This document shows, piece by piece, positions 44,560 to 54,850 of a DNA stretch of 64,000 nucleotides. The stretch spans positions 29,066,725 to 29,130,724 of the forward strand of contig OY755242.1 of NCBI GenBank assembly GCA_963576725.1, given 5' to 3'. Under the pieces are notes generated by a model. The model saw nothing but the letters and a program-made list of their open reading frames with translations, ran no database searches and was not told the origin of the DNA. The translations under genes and the position numbers were made by a program. The stretch's first letter is position 1. Every line of letters starts with the position of its first letter. The stretch is from Azorinus chamasolen. Lineage: Eukaryota > Mollusca > Bivalvia > Cardiida > Solecurtidae.

Positions 44560-46149
44560 TAGAAAATTGCTTATATTCATATACGTACATAATATGCAAA
44601 TAAGCTGAAATACGCATGCTTTATAGAAATATTACCTGAAACAAAGATGGTTTATTTTCCTTCACATGAAAACATTCAAACATGAATTCAATAACTCTTG
44701 TTTATTAATAGGCATCTCAGACTAAACAATAAACTCCTTTTTTCTAAACAAAAATCGGATTGTTTTACTTCCTCATTAATATTCATAAGAATACATTTAT
44801 GAAAATTATTTAAATTACATATCATATTCAAGTTATATGTCTTTGCTTTATTCAGGTTCTTGTTGTGTCCTTCTTTCGCCTCTTAAAGCAAAGTTATGGC
44901 GCATTTGTTTAACCATGGATGTTTCGAAATTTACCTCGGGTTACCATGGAAACCGTTAAAAACATAGCTTGGACACAATTATTTTGGGGAATGCTCAAGT
45001 GGTGTTCTGCGGACCCCAACGAACAATTTAAACCCGAATTCAATAATTTTTGTGCATTAATAGGCATCTAAGACTAAACAAAAAACTCATTTTTCTAAAA
45101 AAGCGGATTTTTATACTTCCTCATTAATATTCATAAGCAATCATATATGAATATTATTAAAATTATATATCATAATCAAGATATATGTCTCTGCTTTACT
45201 TTGGTTTTTGTTTTGTCCTTCTATTGCCTCTAAAAGCAAAGTTATTATGCATTTTCTGAACCAATGATGTTTCGAAATTTACCTCCTGGCGTTACCATGG
45301 AAACCGTTCAATAAAACATAGATGGGACAAAATTACTTTGGGGGAATGCTCAAAATGTGTTCTGATGAACCAAACAAACAATTTAAACCTGAATTCAATA
45401 ATTTGTGTGCATTAATAAGCCTATCAGACTAAACAACAAGCTCCTTTTTCTAAAAAACGCATTTTTTTTACATTCTCATGAATATTCATAAGAATGCATT
45501 TATGCATATTAATTAAATCATATACCATATTCAAGCTATATGTCTCTGCTTTACTTTGGTACTTGTTTTGTCCTTCTATTACCTCTAAAAGCAAAGTTAT
45601 TACGCATTTTCTGAACCAAGGATGTTTCGGAATTTACCTCGGGTTACCATGGAAACCGTTTAATAAAACATAGATGGGACAAAATTATTTGGGGAAATAC
45701 TCAAAATGTGTTCTGAGGACTCCAACGAACAACTTAAACCTAAATTCAATAATTTCTGTGCATTAATAAGCCTCTCAGACTAAACAACAAACTCCTTTTT
45801 TCTAAAAAAATCACATTTTTTACTTCCTCATTAATATTCATAAGAATGCATTTATGAATATTAATAAAATCATATATCATATTCAAGCTATATGTCTCTG
45901 CTTTACTTTGGTACTTGTTTTGTCCTTCTATTGCTTCTAAAAACAAAGTTATGGCGCATTTTCTGAACCAAGGTAGTTTCGAAAATTACCTCGGGTTACC
46001 ATGGAAACCGTTAAATAAAACATAGCTGGGACAAACTTATTTTTGGGGGCATGCTCAAAATGTGTTCTAAGGACCCCAACGAACAATTTGGTACCCATGA
46101 AAAAAAGTCTAGGGGGGGATGCTACGGTAACCACTACTAGGACCCAGCC
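44560..46149 (-). repeat. Right inverted arm of J
   Basis: Reverse complement of the left arm, in the same unit order. The outermost unit differs from the left arm at only a few positions, while inner units differ more, including small indels. Confidence 0.85.
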
Positions 46150-46151
46150 TA

Positions 46152-46260
46152 ATAGTTGCCAGGTGACCTTTTATCAAAATTGTTAAAATGATGTTGATAT
46201 TTCAAAAAACATGGTCGCCTGATATAACTCAACTTTATAGAAAACCTTTAAAAAACTTCT
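46152..46260 (+). repeat. K-family continuation right of J
   Basis: 'ttgccaggtgaccttttatc' matches the monomer broken at 40505, which supports J as an insertion in K. Confidence 0.6.
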
Positions 46261-46510
46261 TCCTCAACTGATGACCATATTGAGAATTAATTATGACTAC
46301 CATGCTTTTTGAACAAATTGAATAATCATCAGTTGAAAAAATTAAAACAACTATGGCACTCTTATCATGGTTATGACTTAGTTACACTTACAGATAGACC
46401 AACTTATTTTGGAACAACACATGACCTACTCTAATGTAAACAAAATGAAGCGACTATGGCGCTTCCTAATTATTAAAAGACTTCGCAAGACACAACCCTT
46501 CAATATAAAT
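46261..46510. other. No feature recognised
   Basis: Unassigned sequence between K and the first tRNA-like segment. Confidence 0.35.
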
Positions 46511-46575
46511 GTCGTGGTGCAATGGATATGTATCTGGGCTTGCATGCGGCGGGTCTCGAGTTCTATTCTGACCAG
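46511..46575 (+). ncRNA. tRNA-like segment (SINE head or tRNA relic)
   Basis: It has an A-box-like TGGTGCAATGGATA, an anticodon-arm-like middle containing TTGCATG, and a degenerate B box (gagttctattc). A seven-pair acceptor stem does not form, so an active tRNA is unlikely. Confidence 0.4.
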
Positions 46576-46738
46576 TGGCCAATATTTTTTTATTAATTAA
46601 TTGTCCATACAAAACAACAATAAATATAACATATAATAATTAATAACAGAATATTAACATATAATTTAAAACGACTAAAAATTAAAATGATGATTATAAA
46701 TATCAAATCATTTTTATTGAAAAAAAAAGAAAACTGCA
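46576..46738. other. AT-rich spacer between the two tRNA-like heads
   Basis: Very AT-rich, with repeats of 'taacatataat' and a 9-A run. It may be the shared tail of the facing elements. Confidence 0.4.
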
Positions 46739-46808
46739 TAGCCTGGGATTCGAACCCACGACATCCTGTTTGCAAGACAAGATACCTATCCACTAGACCA
46801 AAGCCCAG
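46739..46808 (-). ncRNA. tRNA-derived segment with intact A and B boxes
   Basis: On the minus strand it has A box TGGTCTAGTGGA, then a five-pair anticodon stem around loop CTTGCAA (would read TGC), then the perfect B box GGTTCGAATCC within a short T arm. The acceptor ends do not pair. This fits a tRNA-derived SINE head or pseudogene with possible Pol III activity. An AT-rich tail with a T run follows downstream. It faces the other tRNA-like segment about 160 bp away. Confidence 0.55.
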
Positions 46809-47127
46809 TACATTATTGGTGGCAACTTAATACATTATGTTGTCTAAACCTATATTTGTATTCTGTTATGTAAACAACAAAATAACAACAAGTCTCAATA
46901 TAGCGTGGTTTACCTGTAGTTATCTGTTGCAACATTATTCACGGGTGAGTGATATAGGTTTTTGTCACACTTTTTGGCAAAGGTGATGCATATTTTCCTT
47001 TGAACATTTATTATTAGAGTTTTATGATCCGTCACTGTTTAATGATATGAAAGGATAAAAATAAATAGAGGACTTTGATTATGACTGGAAGGCTAGAACC
47101 TGATATGAGGATTCTGTCAAGCACCCT
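46809..47127. other. No feature recognised
   Basis: AT-rich, no repeat family matched. Confidence 0.35.
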
Positions 47128-47131
47128 TTAA

Positions 47132-47323
47132 CCCTTTCCCTGTTCTATGTTTAGTCCAAATGGCAATATCCATGAACAAAATAGTTACAATTAAATATGG
47201 AAGGTTGGGCATTGTAGCCATGTTAGAAACTAAAGAAACAGATCTTTCAAATTCTAGGAGCCATCTGATCTGGGTCTACTCTGTTTGCAAATGCGTGAAA
47301 ACACGTTTATATGAGGGAAAGGG
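47132..47323. mobile_element. TTAA-1 MITE lacking one core arm
   Basis: TTAA 47128-47131; CCCTTTCCCTG to GGGAAAGGG; broken at the palindrome centre (aggagcc). Confidence 0.85.
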
Positions 47324-47574
47324 TAATGTCTGCCTTCATTGTTTCCAAATGTCATTTAACTCGTTTTCTTCATTAATAGCCAAAAGTTCCTTAGTATTTA
47401 AACATAGACGTTTGGTTCATTTACTTGACATAACCATTGAATTTCTACGGACCATAAAACACAGTAAAACCAGCCAACCAAATGAAATTTGTTGCAAATT
47501 ACTCCCTTGCATGCTGCAGACACAGAGAAATTGATAAACCTGTATACTCGAGATCTAAAATCAGAGCAACAGAT

Positions 47575-47720
47575 AAATATGTATACTATGAACTAAAATC
47601 AGGGGTGAGAATTTTCCGTGGATCCGCGGAATTCCGCGGATTTCGATTAACTCAGGGCCGTTTTTGAGATCGATGTAAATCCGTTGAGAAATTTGATTTT
47701 GGGGGAGGGGGGGGTTATGG
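47575..47720. repeat. Short palindrome-rich segment
   Basis: gatccgcggaattccgcgga, then a G-rich run. Possibly the start of the unit that carries the zinc-finger-like fragment. Confidence 0.4.
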
Positions 47721-47849
47721 CGAATAATTCAGGAAATTATTATTTTCCGATATATTCTTTCACTATTCCAAGTAAATCCGCGTTAACAACGTTTATATCA
47801 CGTTAACAGCGAGATTTCGGTTCAGCTAATCGAATAACGAGACTCTTGT

Positions 47850-47920
47850 CCTACAGCCAATCAAAACGCTCGTATTATGCAGTGTTCGTTCAACATTTCC
47901 AAGATGGCGTCCGTGATATG
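47850..47920 (+). promoter_or_regulatory. Possible promoter: CCAAT box and YY1-like start
   Basis: CCAAT lies at 47857-47861, and AAGATGGCGTCC at 47901-47912 matches the YY1 initiator element that often overlaps the first ATG of animal genes. The short frame from that ATG stops after five codons. It sits just upstream of the zinc-finger-like exon fragment, so it could be its 5' end. No TATA box is seen. Weak evidence. Confidence 0.25.
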
Positions 47921-47947
47921 AAATTCTGTATCTGTACTGTCAATTAA

Positions 47948-48230
47948 TCTGAATTTAAGACAAAATTGAGAAGCATAGGCAGAGATTACGATAACAGTGT
48001 GGAAAACAAGTTCTACCCAAGATGGCTAGAGAAAGAAATTACGTTGACATTTGGTAAAGAAACAAGAAAAGTGATAATTGGCGACGATTTCGTGAAACTG
48101 AAAGTAAACTTCGGACGAGGGAACCTTGTGTAAACTTTGTTCCAAACAAATGAATTACGGAAAACGCGACTGCGTAGCATATAAGAACCTTCCATGTCCA
48201 GTTATTGAAACAGCGGATTTCCAGTCACAG
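47948..48230 (+). pseudogene. Broken exon with a CxxC zinc-finger-like motif
   Basis: An open frame runs 47948-48130 (KFYPRWLEKE, then VIIGDDFVKLKV) and stops at TAA 48131. Shifting frame at about 48126 continues the sense with CKLCSKQMNYGKRDC and on to 48230, where a donor CAG|GTAAAA follows. The two halves read as one protein broken by a single-base shift. The CxxC pair followed by Asn-Tyr-Gly resembles the BED-like or THAP-like finger at the start of many transposase-derived animal proteins; that family link is inference. It could be a decayed transposon gene, a retired host exon, or a real exon with a sequencing error. No partner exon is recognised. Confidence 0.4.
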
Positions 48231-48754
48231 GTAAAAACCTGTAATGTCAAGTATTCACCAGAAAGTTGTCTGTCAGTAGCTATTCATAGGTAATGTTAAA
48301 GGAACTGGTCAAGATGTATCGATTCAGAAAAGTTATATTTTATTTTTAATAAACCAGTTTAATGAATTAGAAGATGGTTTATTGACATAAAAAAGTAATC
48401 AGAATCAGAGTTTGAATATGAACTTTGACTAGAAATTGTGACTGTAATGTGAACTTTGGTGAATTTTGTCTAGAAAGTTAACTGTTACAATACCATGCCA
48501 ACTTTAAATCAAATTTTGTATCTTTATCTGTGACCACAGAGTTCCATTTGATTTCATTTTTAAAACGTATGAATTTTAATTGCTTGTGTTTGACAAGAAA
48601 GAAATTAATCTGGCAATGTTGAATGGATCCAATAATAAACTGAATGTAAATTGTATGGACATGTTCTACAACTGGTTAGTTTGAAACACAGCTCATCGTG
48701 TATGACATGCAACTCGAGTATAATTGTAAAAAAACACATGAATGACAGACCCAA

Positions 48755-48960
48755 GTGAAAATGCAGGAGAAGGCTCCTGAAGTGCTCAGGAAAGCTATAT
48801 TTCATTTTGCTTCGGGGGGCTTTGCTCCCCTGAGCCCCCCACATGGGCGCTGCCCATGTCCCGCAAGGGGCCTAGGCGGCCCCCTTGACCCCTGCCAGTT
48901 TTCCTCTTTTTTCACCAACCGCCATTCTCACCCCTGTAAAATAGTCATTTCTTCGAGATG
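48755..48960. repeat. GC-rich repeat with stacked palindromes
   Basis: 'ggggggctttgctcccctg', 'catgggcgctgcccatg' and 'aggggcctaggcggcccc' lie in a row. Sharply GC-rich against AT-rich surroundings; an unclassified repeat. Confidence 0.6.
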
Positions 48961-49090
48961 ATTCTAAAGAGTGGTCACAACATAGGGTTTGGGTGGGGAA
49001 AATGATGTCAATTCTTGAAAATGTTTTAATTGTGCATATATTATCAGGACCTCCAAGATACGGAATAATTATTTCATATAATTGCACTTG
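48961..49090. repeat. O-family half
   Basis: gattctaaagagtggtcaca then acatagggttt matches one arm of the hairpin at 11290-11378 and its flank. Confidence 0.75.
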
Positions 49091-49734
49091 AATCAGATTG
49101 TCTATTTGTCAGAACATGTTCAGAGCTTATTGCAGGTCTAAAGTTAGAACACTCACTTCCGTGAAGAATGTGTTCTGTATCGTTTTCTCGATTACAGAAT
49201 CATGCAGCCGTCACGACTTTAACCCCGGATCTCTTTTAAAAATCAACAATGTGTGTCGGTTTGCCATAGTAACTAACAAAGGTTTTTAACGCTCTTCAGT
49301 TCCGGGCCCCTGGTCCTGTAGAAACGGTCATTTTAGTTGATTTTCCATTAAAATATCTAAACTATTTAAGCCCCGCCCCTGATTTAAACGATTGTCGTAA
49401 GCGTACTACTCTGAATACTAAAGTTGTCGGTTCCGCAACATCCTAGTCAATTCCATGGCTGTTATCGTTGATTATCCTTCCGCTGCGGTAATAAATTTTC
49501 TATTAGCCCTGACCTAGGAGAAATAATTTTCTAATATTTTCATTTCCAAAATACAAACAATTCTACACTGAAAAAAGTATGTCGACCTGTTTCCAACTAT
49601 ATAAAATTGTATTACTCCATACATGATGTTCTTTTATAATCATAAAAACAAATTAAAATTCACTCGCAATTCGTGATAAATCAGCCTTCCTACCAGTGAA
49701 ATTCCAACCCTTGATCCAGCATTTGGGAGGAATT
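49091..49734. other. No feature recognised
   Basis: Mixed sequence with small frames; nothing supported. Confidence 0.35.
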
Positions 49735-49968
49735 ATTTCAAACTGTCACAGATGAACAACCTTGATGTGAAGATGGACATAAAGAAGGGAATTTATGTTG
49801 CAACCAAGTTTTACTAGAGTTACAGGTCTTTGAAATTTTCATCACTATATATTATATAAGTGTCCAACTCCTCATACTCCATTTGGAGGAATTAGTCAAA
49901 ACTTTCACTGATGAACAGCTTGATGTAAAGATGGCCATAAAGAAGGGAAATTTTATTCCAACCATTTT

Positions 49969-51448
49969 TAGTTCGCCTATTCAAAGAATAGGGGTGCTTA
50001 TGGAATCACCCCAGCGTCGGCTTTTTAGCTCACCTGAGCCAAAGGCTCAGGATGAGCTATTGTGACCGCGATGTGTCCGGCGTCTGTCGTCCGTGCACAT
50101 TTTCAAATGACATCTCCTCTGAAACTGCTGACCCGATTTTAACGAAATTTTGTCAGAAGCATCAGTGGCTAGGGGGAACGAAACGTTGTTCACATTATGA
50201 CCCCCGGGCCAAAAATGGCCCCGCCCAAGGGCTTATCAGTTTTTCATAGGAAAATCTTTAAAAATCTTCTACTCTGAAACTGTAAGTCCTAGACCTTTGA
50301 TATTTGGTAAGTAGCATGATCTTATGGTCCTCTACAAAGGTTGTTCAAATTATGACCCCCGGGCCAAAAATGGCCCCGCCCAAGGGCTTACCAGTTTCTC
50401 ATAGGAAAATCTTTAAGAATCTTCTTCTCTGAAACTGTAAGGCCTAGACCTTTTATATTTGGTATGTAGCATGATCTTATGGTCCTCTACAAAGATTGTT
50501 CAAATTATGACCCCCAAACCAAAAATAGCCCCGCTCACGGGCTTATCAGTTTTTCATAGGAAAATCTTTAAAAATCTATTCAAACTGTAAGGCCTAGACC
50601 TTTTATGTTTGGTATGTAACATGATCTAATGGTCCTTTACAAATATGTAGCTGTGGCTTGTGGTCCTCTGCCAATAATATTCAAATTACGACCCTGACCA
50701 CTGGGCGAAACTTGGCCCTGCCTCAGGGCTTATCAGTTTTTCATGGGAAAAATATAAAATATTATTTTTCTCTGAAACCATAAGGTTTAGACCTTTAATT
50801 AATGGCATACTGCTTTGCCTTGTGGTTCTACCAAGGTTGTACAAATTATTTCTTGTGGTCAAAAAATTAGACAAAAATGGCCCCGCCCCTTGGGTTATGG
50901 CAGGTGAGCGCTTCAGGGCCTCATGGCCCTATTGTGGTTAAAGTTTTGGGGTAAATGTTGAAATGCACTATTACTACATGAAATATTTGCTCTAGGAGCT
51001 GATACTTGAAATGGAGGTTTCTGGTGTGTTAAACATTGATGTAGTGTAGTTAAAATTTAATAAAACTGAATTTTAGTCAAAATTTCACCTGATTTGGACT
51101 TAGCGTTTTGGGCTGAAATTGGAAGGTTAAAGTTTTGGGGTAAGTGTTGAAATGCACTAAAACTACATGAAACATTTGCCCAAGAAACATTGATATTTGG
51201 AATGGAGGTTCCCGGTGTGTTGAACATTGTGGTACTAGTGCAGTTAAAATTTAAAATAAAATTTTGGGGTAAGTGTTAAGATGCACTAAAACAACCTGAA
51301 ATACTTGCCATAGGTAGCTGGTATTTGGAATAGAGTTTGCCAGTAGGTTTAACATTGATGTAGGTCAGTTAAAATAGAAAAATATTTTGGACTTCATCTT
51401 GGTAGACAATGTCTACAATAGGCGAGCTTTGCTGTCCTGCGACAGTTT
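49969..51448 (+). mobile_element. Element N nested in Q
   Basis: The 5' hairpin TTCGCCTATTCAAAGAATAGGGG follows five T. Monomers ('taaagttttggggtaagtg') lie at 50938-51400. The 3' subterminal AATAGGCGA is complementary to the 5' TCGCCTATT, and the hairpin CTGTCCTGCGACAG follows. The CTCTTG of the terminus is missing. Interrupted by a C2 element. Confidence 0.75.
50026..50937 (+). mobile_element. Helentron-like element C2 nested in N
   Basis: The 5' hairpin AGCTCACCTGAGCC/GGCTCAGGATGAGCT, four to five monomers, CAGGTGAGC complementary to the 5' end, the hairpin GGGCCTCATGGCCC, and the terminus CTATTGTGG. It sits just after the N 5' region. Confidence 0.85.
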
Positions 51449-51596
51449 AGTTATTAGTTACGGGACTTTGAAATTTTCTTCACTATGAAACATATAGTGA
51501 AAATATCCTGTGTATCATCCATTACTCCTCACACACCATTTGGAGGATCACAGGTAAAGAAACTTGATGTAAAGATGTGTATAAAGAAGTTTTTTC

Positions 51597-51728
51597 GCAG
51601 TGACCATCAGGGCCTGCAATGTGTTTGTTATGTTACACTTTTCTTGATAAAAATCCCAAAATATTCACCATAAGCTTGATCTGTTTGAATTTTGGAATAA
51701 TCCATTTGAAAATTCAGCATTATAAGGG
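51597..51728. mobile_element. TTAA-7 MITE, right half
   Basis: 'tgttacacttttcttgataa' to TATAAGGG plus TTAA, as at 735-939. Broken in the core. Confidence 0.8.
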
Positions 51729-51872
51729 TTAAAACATACTTGACTTACAGATAATATCACCAGAAAAGGGGACATTTGTATCCTATGGACACAATTCTAT
51801 AGTGTTATAATATAATTGATTCTACAGTTCCTGCAATGTCCACAATTTGCTGTTTTCATGACGTACAAGTAG

Positions 51873-52078
51873 TGATGGGAATCGGCTGGATTTTCATAAT
51901 CGATAATCGGTTCATGCCAACCGACTAAGCTTCGATTATAATCGGAATCGGTTACTGTGTAACAAGTGTAGAATCTACTGTGTAATACAGAAAAGCCGTT
52001 TCTACCTGAATTAATGATTTTCGGTAGATCTACAGCCTGCAGATGGCTTCATATATCAAGGTTAAAAATATTTATTAA
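51873..52078. repeat. Repeat with 'gatgggaatcgg' end
   Basis: agtgatgggaatcggctgga and nested 'cgataatcgg'/'cgattataatcgg'. Related text at 24366-24410 and 55770-55812; possibly hAT-like ends, low certainty. Confidence 0.4.
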
Positions 52079-52089
52079 ATGGCGATCTT

Positions 52090-52135
52090 TTTTAGGGTTT
52101 CGGCTTTTGCCGAAATCCTTATAAAATGGATTGCG
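52090..52135 (+). repeat. Possible Helentron-like 5' hairpin
   Basis: AGGGTTTCGGCTTTTGCCGAAATCCT after six T, the 5' module style of the other families. No matching 3' end, and no GTCC block follows. Confidence 0.4.
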
Positions 52136-52254
52136 ACTCAAACTATGGCGGAAAACCCTATTGCACGAGCTCTACCTAGCGGGAATCCCCCTAAGAGAAT
52201 ACGCGCATGTGCAGTGCGTGGCTTACAATCCGGTTCCGGAATCTTACCAACTAT

Positions 52255-52387
52255 TTATAATGAGATATGGAAGTTGGATCCATTAGAAAACAGAGCAGAC
52301 CCTGATCAGATGGGAGCGAGCTGTCTTATTTGGGTCGAATCTGTTTGCAGAGGCATGAAAACAAGTTTATATGAGGGAAATTAAGGG
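52255..52387. mobile_element. TTAA-1 MITE, right part
   Basis: 'agcagaccctgatcagatgg' to TTAAGGG plus TTAA. Confidence 0.75.
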
Positions 52388-52508
52388 TTAAATAGACTTC
52401 TTCTGTTCTTCACATCAAAAGCTTCAGTATAAAGGTTAGAGCACTAGTGGTCAGTAGTGCAGGGCAACTGTTACATCATGCTAAAATCTCTAGAGGTCAT
52501 ACGCTTAA

Positions 52509-52713
52509 CTCTTTGCACGCTAGCGGCGGAACTGTGATTACCTTTGCAAACAGTTTGGATCCAGATGAGAGGCCGCATATTTCTGCGTCTCATCAGGATC
52601 CAAACTGTTTGTCATCTTGATCATATTTTTGCATAAAATGAAAGAAAGTTTATTGAAGAATTGAAGCAGACGGCAATTGTTGCAAACGAAAAATCACTCA
52701 GCATTGTAAGGAT
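52509..52713. mobile_element. TTAA-6 MITE
   Basis: TTAA 52505-52508; CTCTTTGCACGCTAG to CATTGTAAGGAT. Core 'caaacagtttggatccagat' palindrome with a non-palindromic loop, as at 1420-1658. Confidence 0.82.
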
Positions 52714-52779
52714 TATGCAAGCTGTAGATATCTGTAATATATCGTCTGCTTCAGGTTTGTCATCATTTGAATTTCTAAA

Positions 52780-53558
52780 AGATCAGATTTAGGCATTTTG
52801 ACCTAAGACAAAATTGTCACAAGTTGTAAACATTTTAGACTTAGGTCAAACAGTTACTTGGTATTAGATCTGAATCCAAACAGGGTGAAGATTGTGACGG
52901 TGAACAAGTGTTCTAAGTTAAAAGCTTTATCTCAAAGGGTTATATAAATAAATGGACTTTAACAAAGCCTTAACCAAAAATTCTTAGTTAAAAAGGGGCA
53001 TAATTCAGTCAAAATGCTTGACAGAGTTATTTACTCTTGCCTACAGGTGTAGGTTGTGACGGTGAACAAGTGTTCCAAGTTTGAAAGCTTTATCACAAAG
53101 TGTTATGTAAATAAGTGGACTTGTTCCACATAAATTGAGGTAAACATTTTTACTTAACGCAAATGCTAAGCGCAAATTCTAAGTCCAATTAAGCGACCTT
53201 GACCTTGGATAAATGAGCCGGGACTTGGCAGGCTACTGTAGCATGTCTAGATAAACATTTTTGTTAAATTTGGGAAGGATCCACCAAGCGGAACTTGAGC
53301 TAGAAATGTTACAGACAGACAGACCGGTTATCATTTTTGCTAAACGCAAATTTTAAGTCCAATTGTGTGACATTGACCTTGAATAAACAAACCTGGACTT
53401 GGCAGGCTACTGTAGCATGTCTAGATAAACATTGTGACTAAATTTGAGAAGGATCCACCAAGCGGAACTTGAGTTAGAGATGTTGCAGACGGACAGGCAA
53501 CCAGACGGACAGACAGCGCATTCCATAATACGTCCCGTTTTTTCAAACGGGCGTATAA
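52780..53558 (-). mobile_element. Helentron-like element R on the minus strand
   Basis: Reading the minus strand from 53558: a T run, ATACGCCCGTTTGAAAAAACGGGACGTAT hairpin modules, a GTCTGTCCGTC block, then monomers ('gtgacggtgaacaagtgtt' on plus, twice). The 3' end is not found. It is the only clearly reversed element of this class here. Confidence 0.65.
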
Positions 53559-53654
53559 AAATCATTAACAGCAAAAAGGCAGAAAGGCAAACAAAATGAG
53601 ACAAAGCACTTTCTTATCTTTTAATTTATATACATTTCATCATTTATTGATTTA

Positions 53655-53705
53655 CGTGTCAGGCGTATAGTATCTTATAGTGTCGTATAGTATCTTATAG
53701 TAGGC
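53655..53705 (+). repeat. Short tandem repeat 'gtatagtatcttata'
   Basis: Two near-identical units of about 22 bp. Confidence 0.8.
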
Positions 53706-54119
53706 CCTAATATATGTAATTTATTTCTTATTCATATCATTTATTTCTATGACGCCGGTTACTGATCAGGGTCTGTAGGGTTTACTACAACACTAACTGT
53801 TATTTGCATGTATAATTATAATTTATTTGTAATTATATCATTTATTGATATACTTGTTACATGTATGATGCTGCAAATACCGAAGACCCTGGCCAGTTGT
53901 GGTAACTGATCGGGGTATGTATTGTTTGCAGCACAGACTCACAAACTGGCCCTGAACAGACTCACACTCACAGTCTCCTCAGGAAAAGGCAAGAAAATAC
54001 AATGCAATCACACGCAAAAACAAAGTATAGGCATGGATAAACTATTCTCTGAACTTCAGGGTCTTTTCTGTTTGCAAAAGCATAGATAGGCTTATTTTTG
54101 CTCAAACAAATTGTACCCG
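53706..54119. other. MITE debris
   Basis: Scraps such as 'ctgatcagggtctgta' and 'cttttctgtttgcaaaagca'; no complete element or gene. Confidence 0.4.
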
Positions 54120-54330
54120 ATATGGAACCCTGAAATCGTCTTCACTATATAATATAAAGTGAAACAATATTATGTGTCTAACAACCCATATACCAATAGG
54201 AGGTTTTACTTCAAAATTTCACCCATGATAATCTGTCAACCTTGATGTGAAGATTTTCTTAAAGAATGTAATTTATGCTCTGATCATTTTACCAGAGTTA
54301 TGGGAAATTTTCTTCACTGTATAACACACA
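54120..54330 (+). repeat. Q-family fragment
   Basis: One and a half Q monomers ('accttgatgtgaagatt', 'aaattttcttcactgta'). Confidence 0.6.
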
Positions 54331-54679
54331 GCCAAAAGTGCTTGATATAGAGGCACTATTGTTAGCGGGAGGGGTGCATCAGTGACTTGGAAACAATTTT
54401 CTAGTTAATTTTATTTTCCCTGTTGTATCCTGCCATGCTAAGTTGAAATATATTTTTTACTTTATAATTTGTCATATTGTTAATATCACCCCACAGTATA
54501 TTTGGCAATTATTTGTAGGGTATTTAGAATCACAAGGAAATATATGTTTAAAATTGGTGGAAGTGTATATATGGATAAGTGAATGATGCATGCTAATTAC
54601 TGTTATGGTACACCAGATAGTAGCAGAAGTATGACCCTTACTTTCAAATAATGGAGTGATGGCTCTATATACTACATTA

Positions 54680-54850
54680 AACATCAATGTTGGCTCTATT
54701 GGCACAAAGTGGCAAGTTGAGCTATTGAAATCGTCCTGTGTGTGACATGTTCATAAAACAATTCTTTAAATGTCTTCCAAACTACTGACATGATTTTCAG
54801 AAAAATCCACAGCTAACAATCAATATAATATATATTATGTCCGAAACCTT
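54680..54850 (+). repeat. Solo 5' end of a C2-type element
   Basis: ggcacaaagtggcaagttga then gctattg corresponds to the C2 5' hairpin; the body is lost. Confidence 0.55.

Larger units (their letters stand above)
40508..46149. mobile_element. Foldback-type element J, 5.6 kb
   Basis: The first and last bases are inverted copies (GGCTGGGTCCTAGTAGTGG at the left). TA flanks both ends (40506-40507 and 46150-46151). The inverted arms run about 40508-42100 and 44560-46149. Each arm holds about four tandem units of 351-357 bp, starting near 40567, 40924, 41275 and 41632 on the left and mirrored near 46090, 45730, 45375 and 45020 on the right. Each unit includes the 13-bp inverted repeat TTAATATTCATAA/TTATGAATATTAA. 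The outer arm parts are nearly identical. No transposase is seen. Long tandemly built inverted arms are the hallmark of FB/TU foldback elements; membership is inference. It interrupts K-type repeat sequence. Confidence 0.8.
49735..51596 (+). mobile_element. Element Q, outer host of a triple nest
   Basis: Monomers with 'cttgatgtgaagatgg', 'aaagaaggga' and 'ttgaaattttcttcactat' lie at 49735-49968 and again at 51449-51596, on either side of element N. A third block lies at 54120-54330. The ends are not recognised. Confidence 0.65.

Noticed and set aside
46739..46808. Functional tRNA gene
   Set aside because: A and B boxes are good, but the acceptor stem does not pair.
52079..52384. 101-codon frame starting MAIFFRVSAF
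   Set aside because: It starts in a hairpin resembling a mobile-element 5' end and finishes inside a TTAA-1 MITE.
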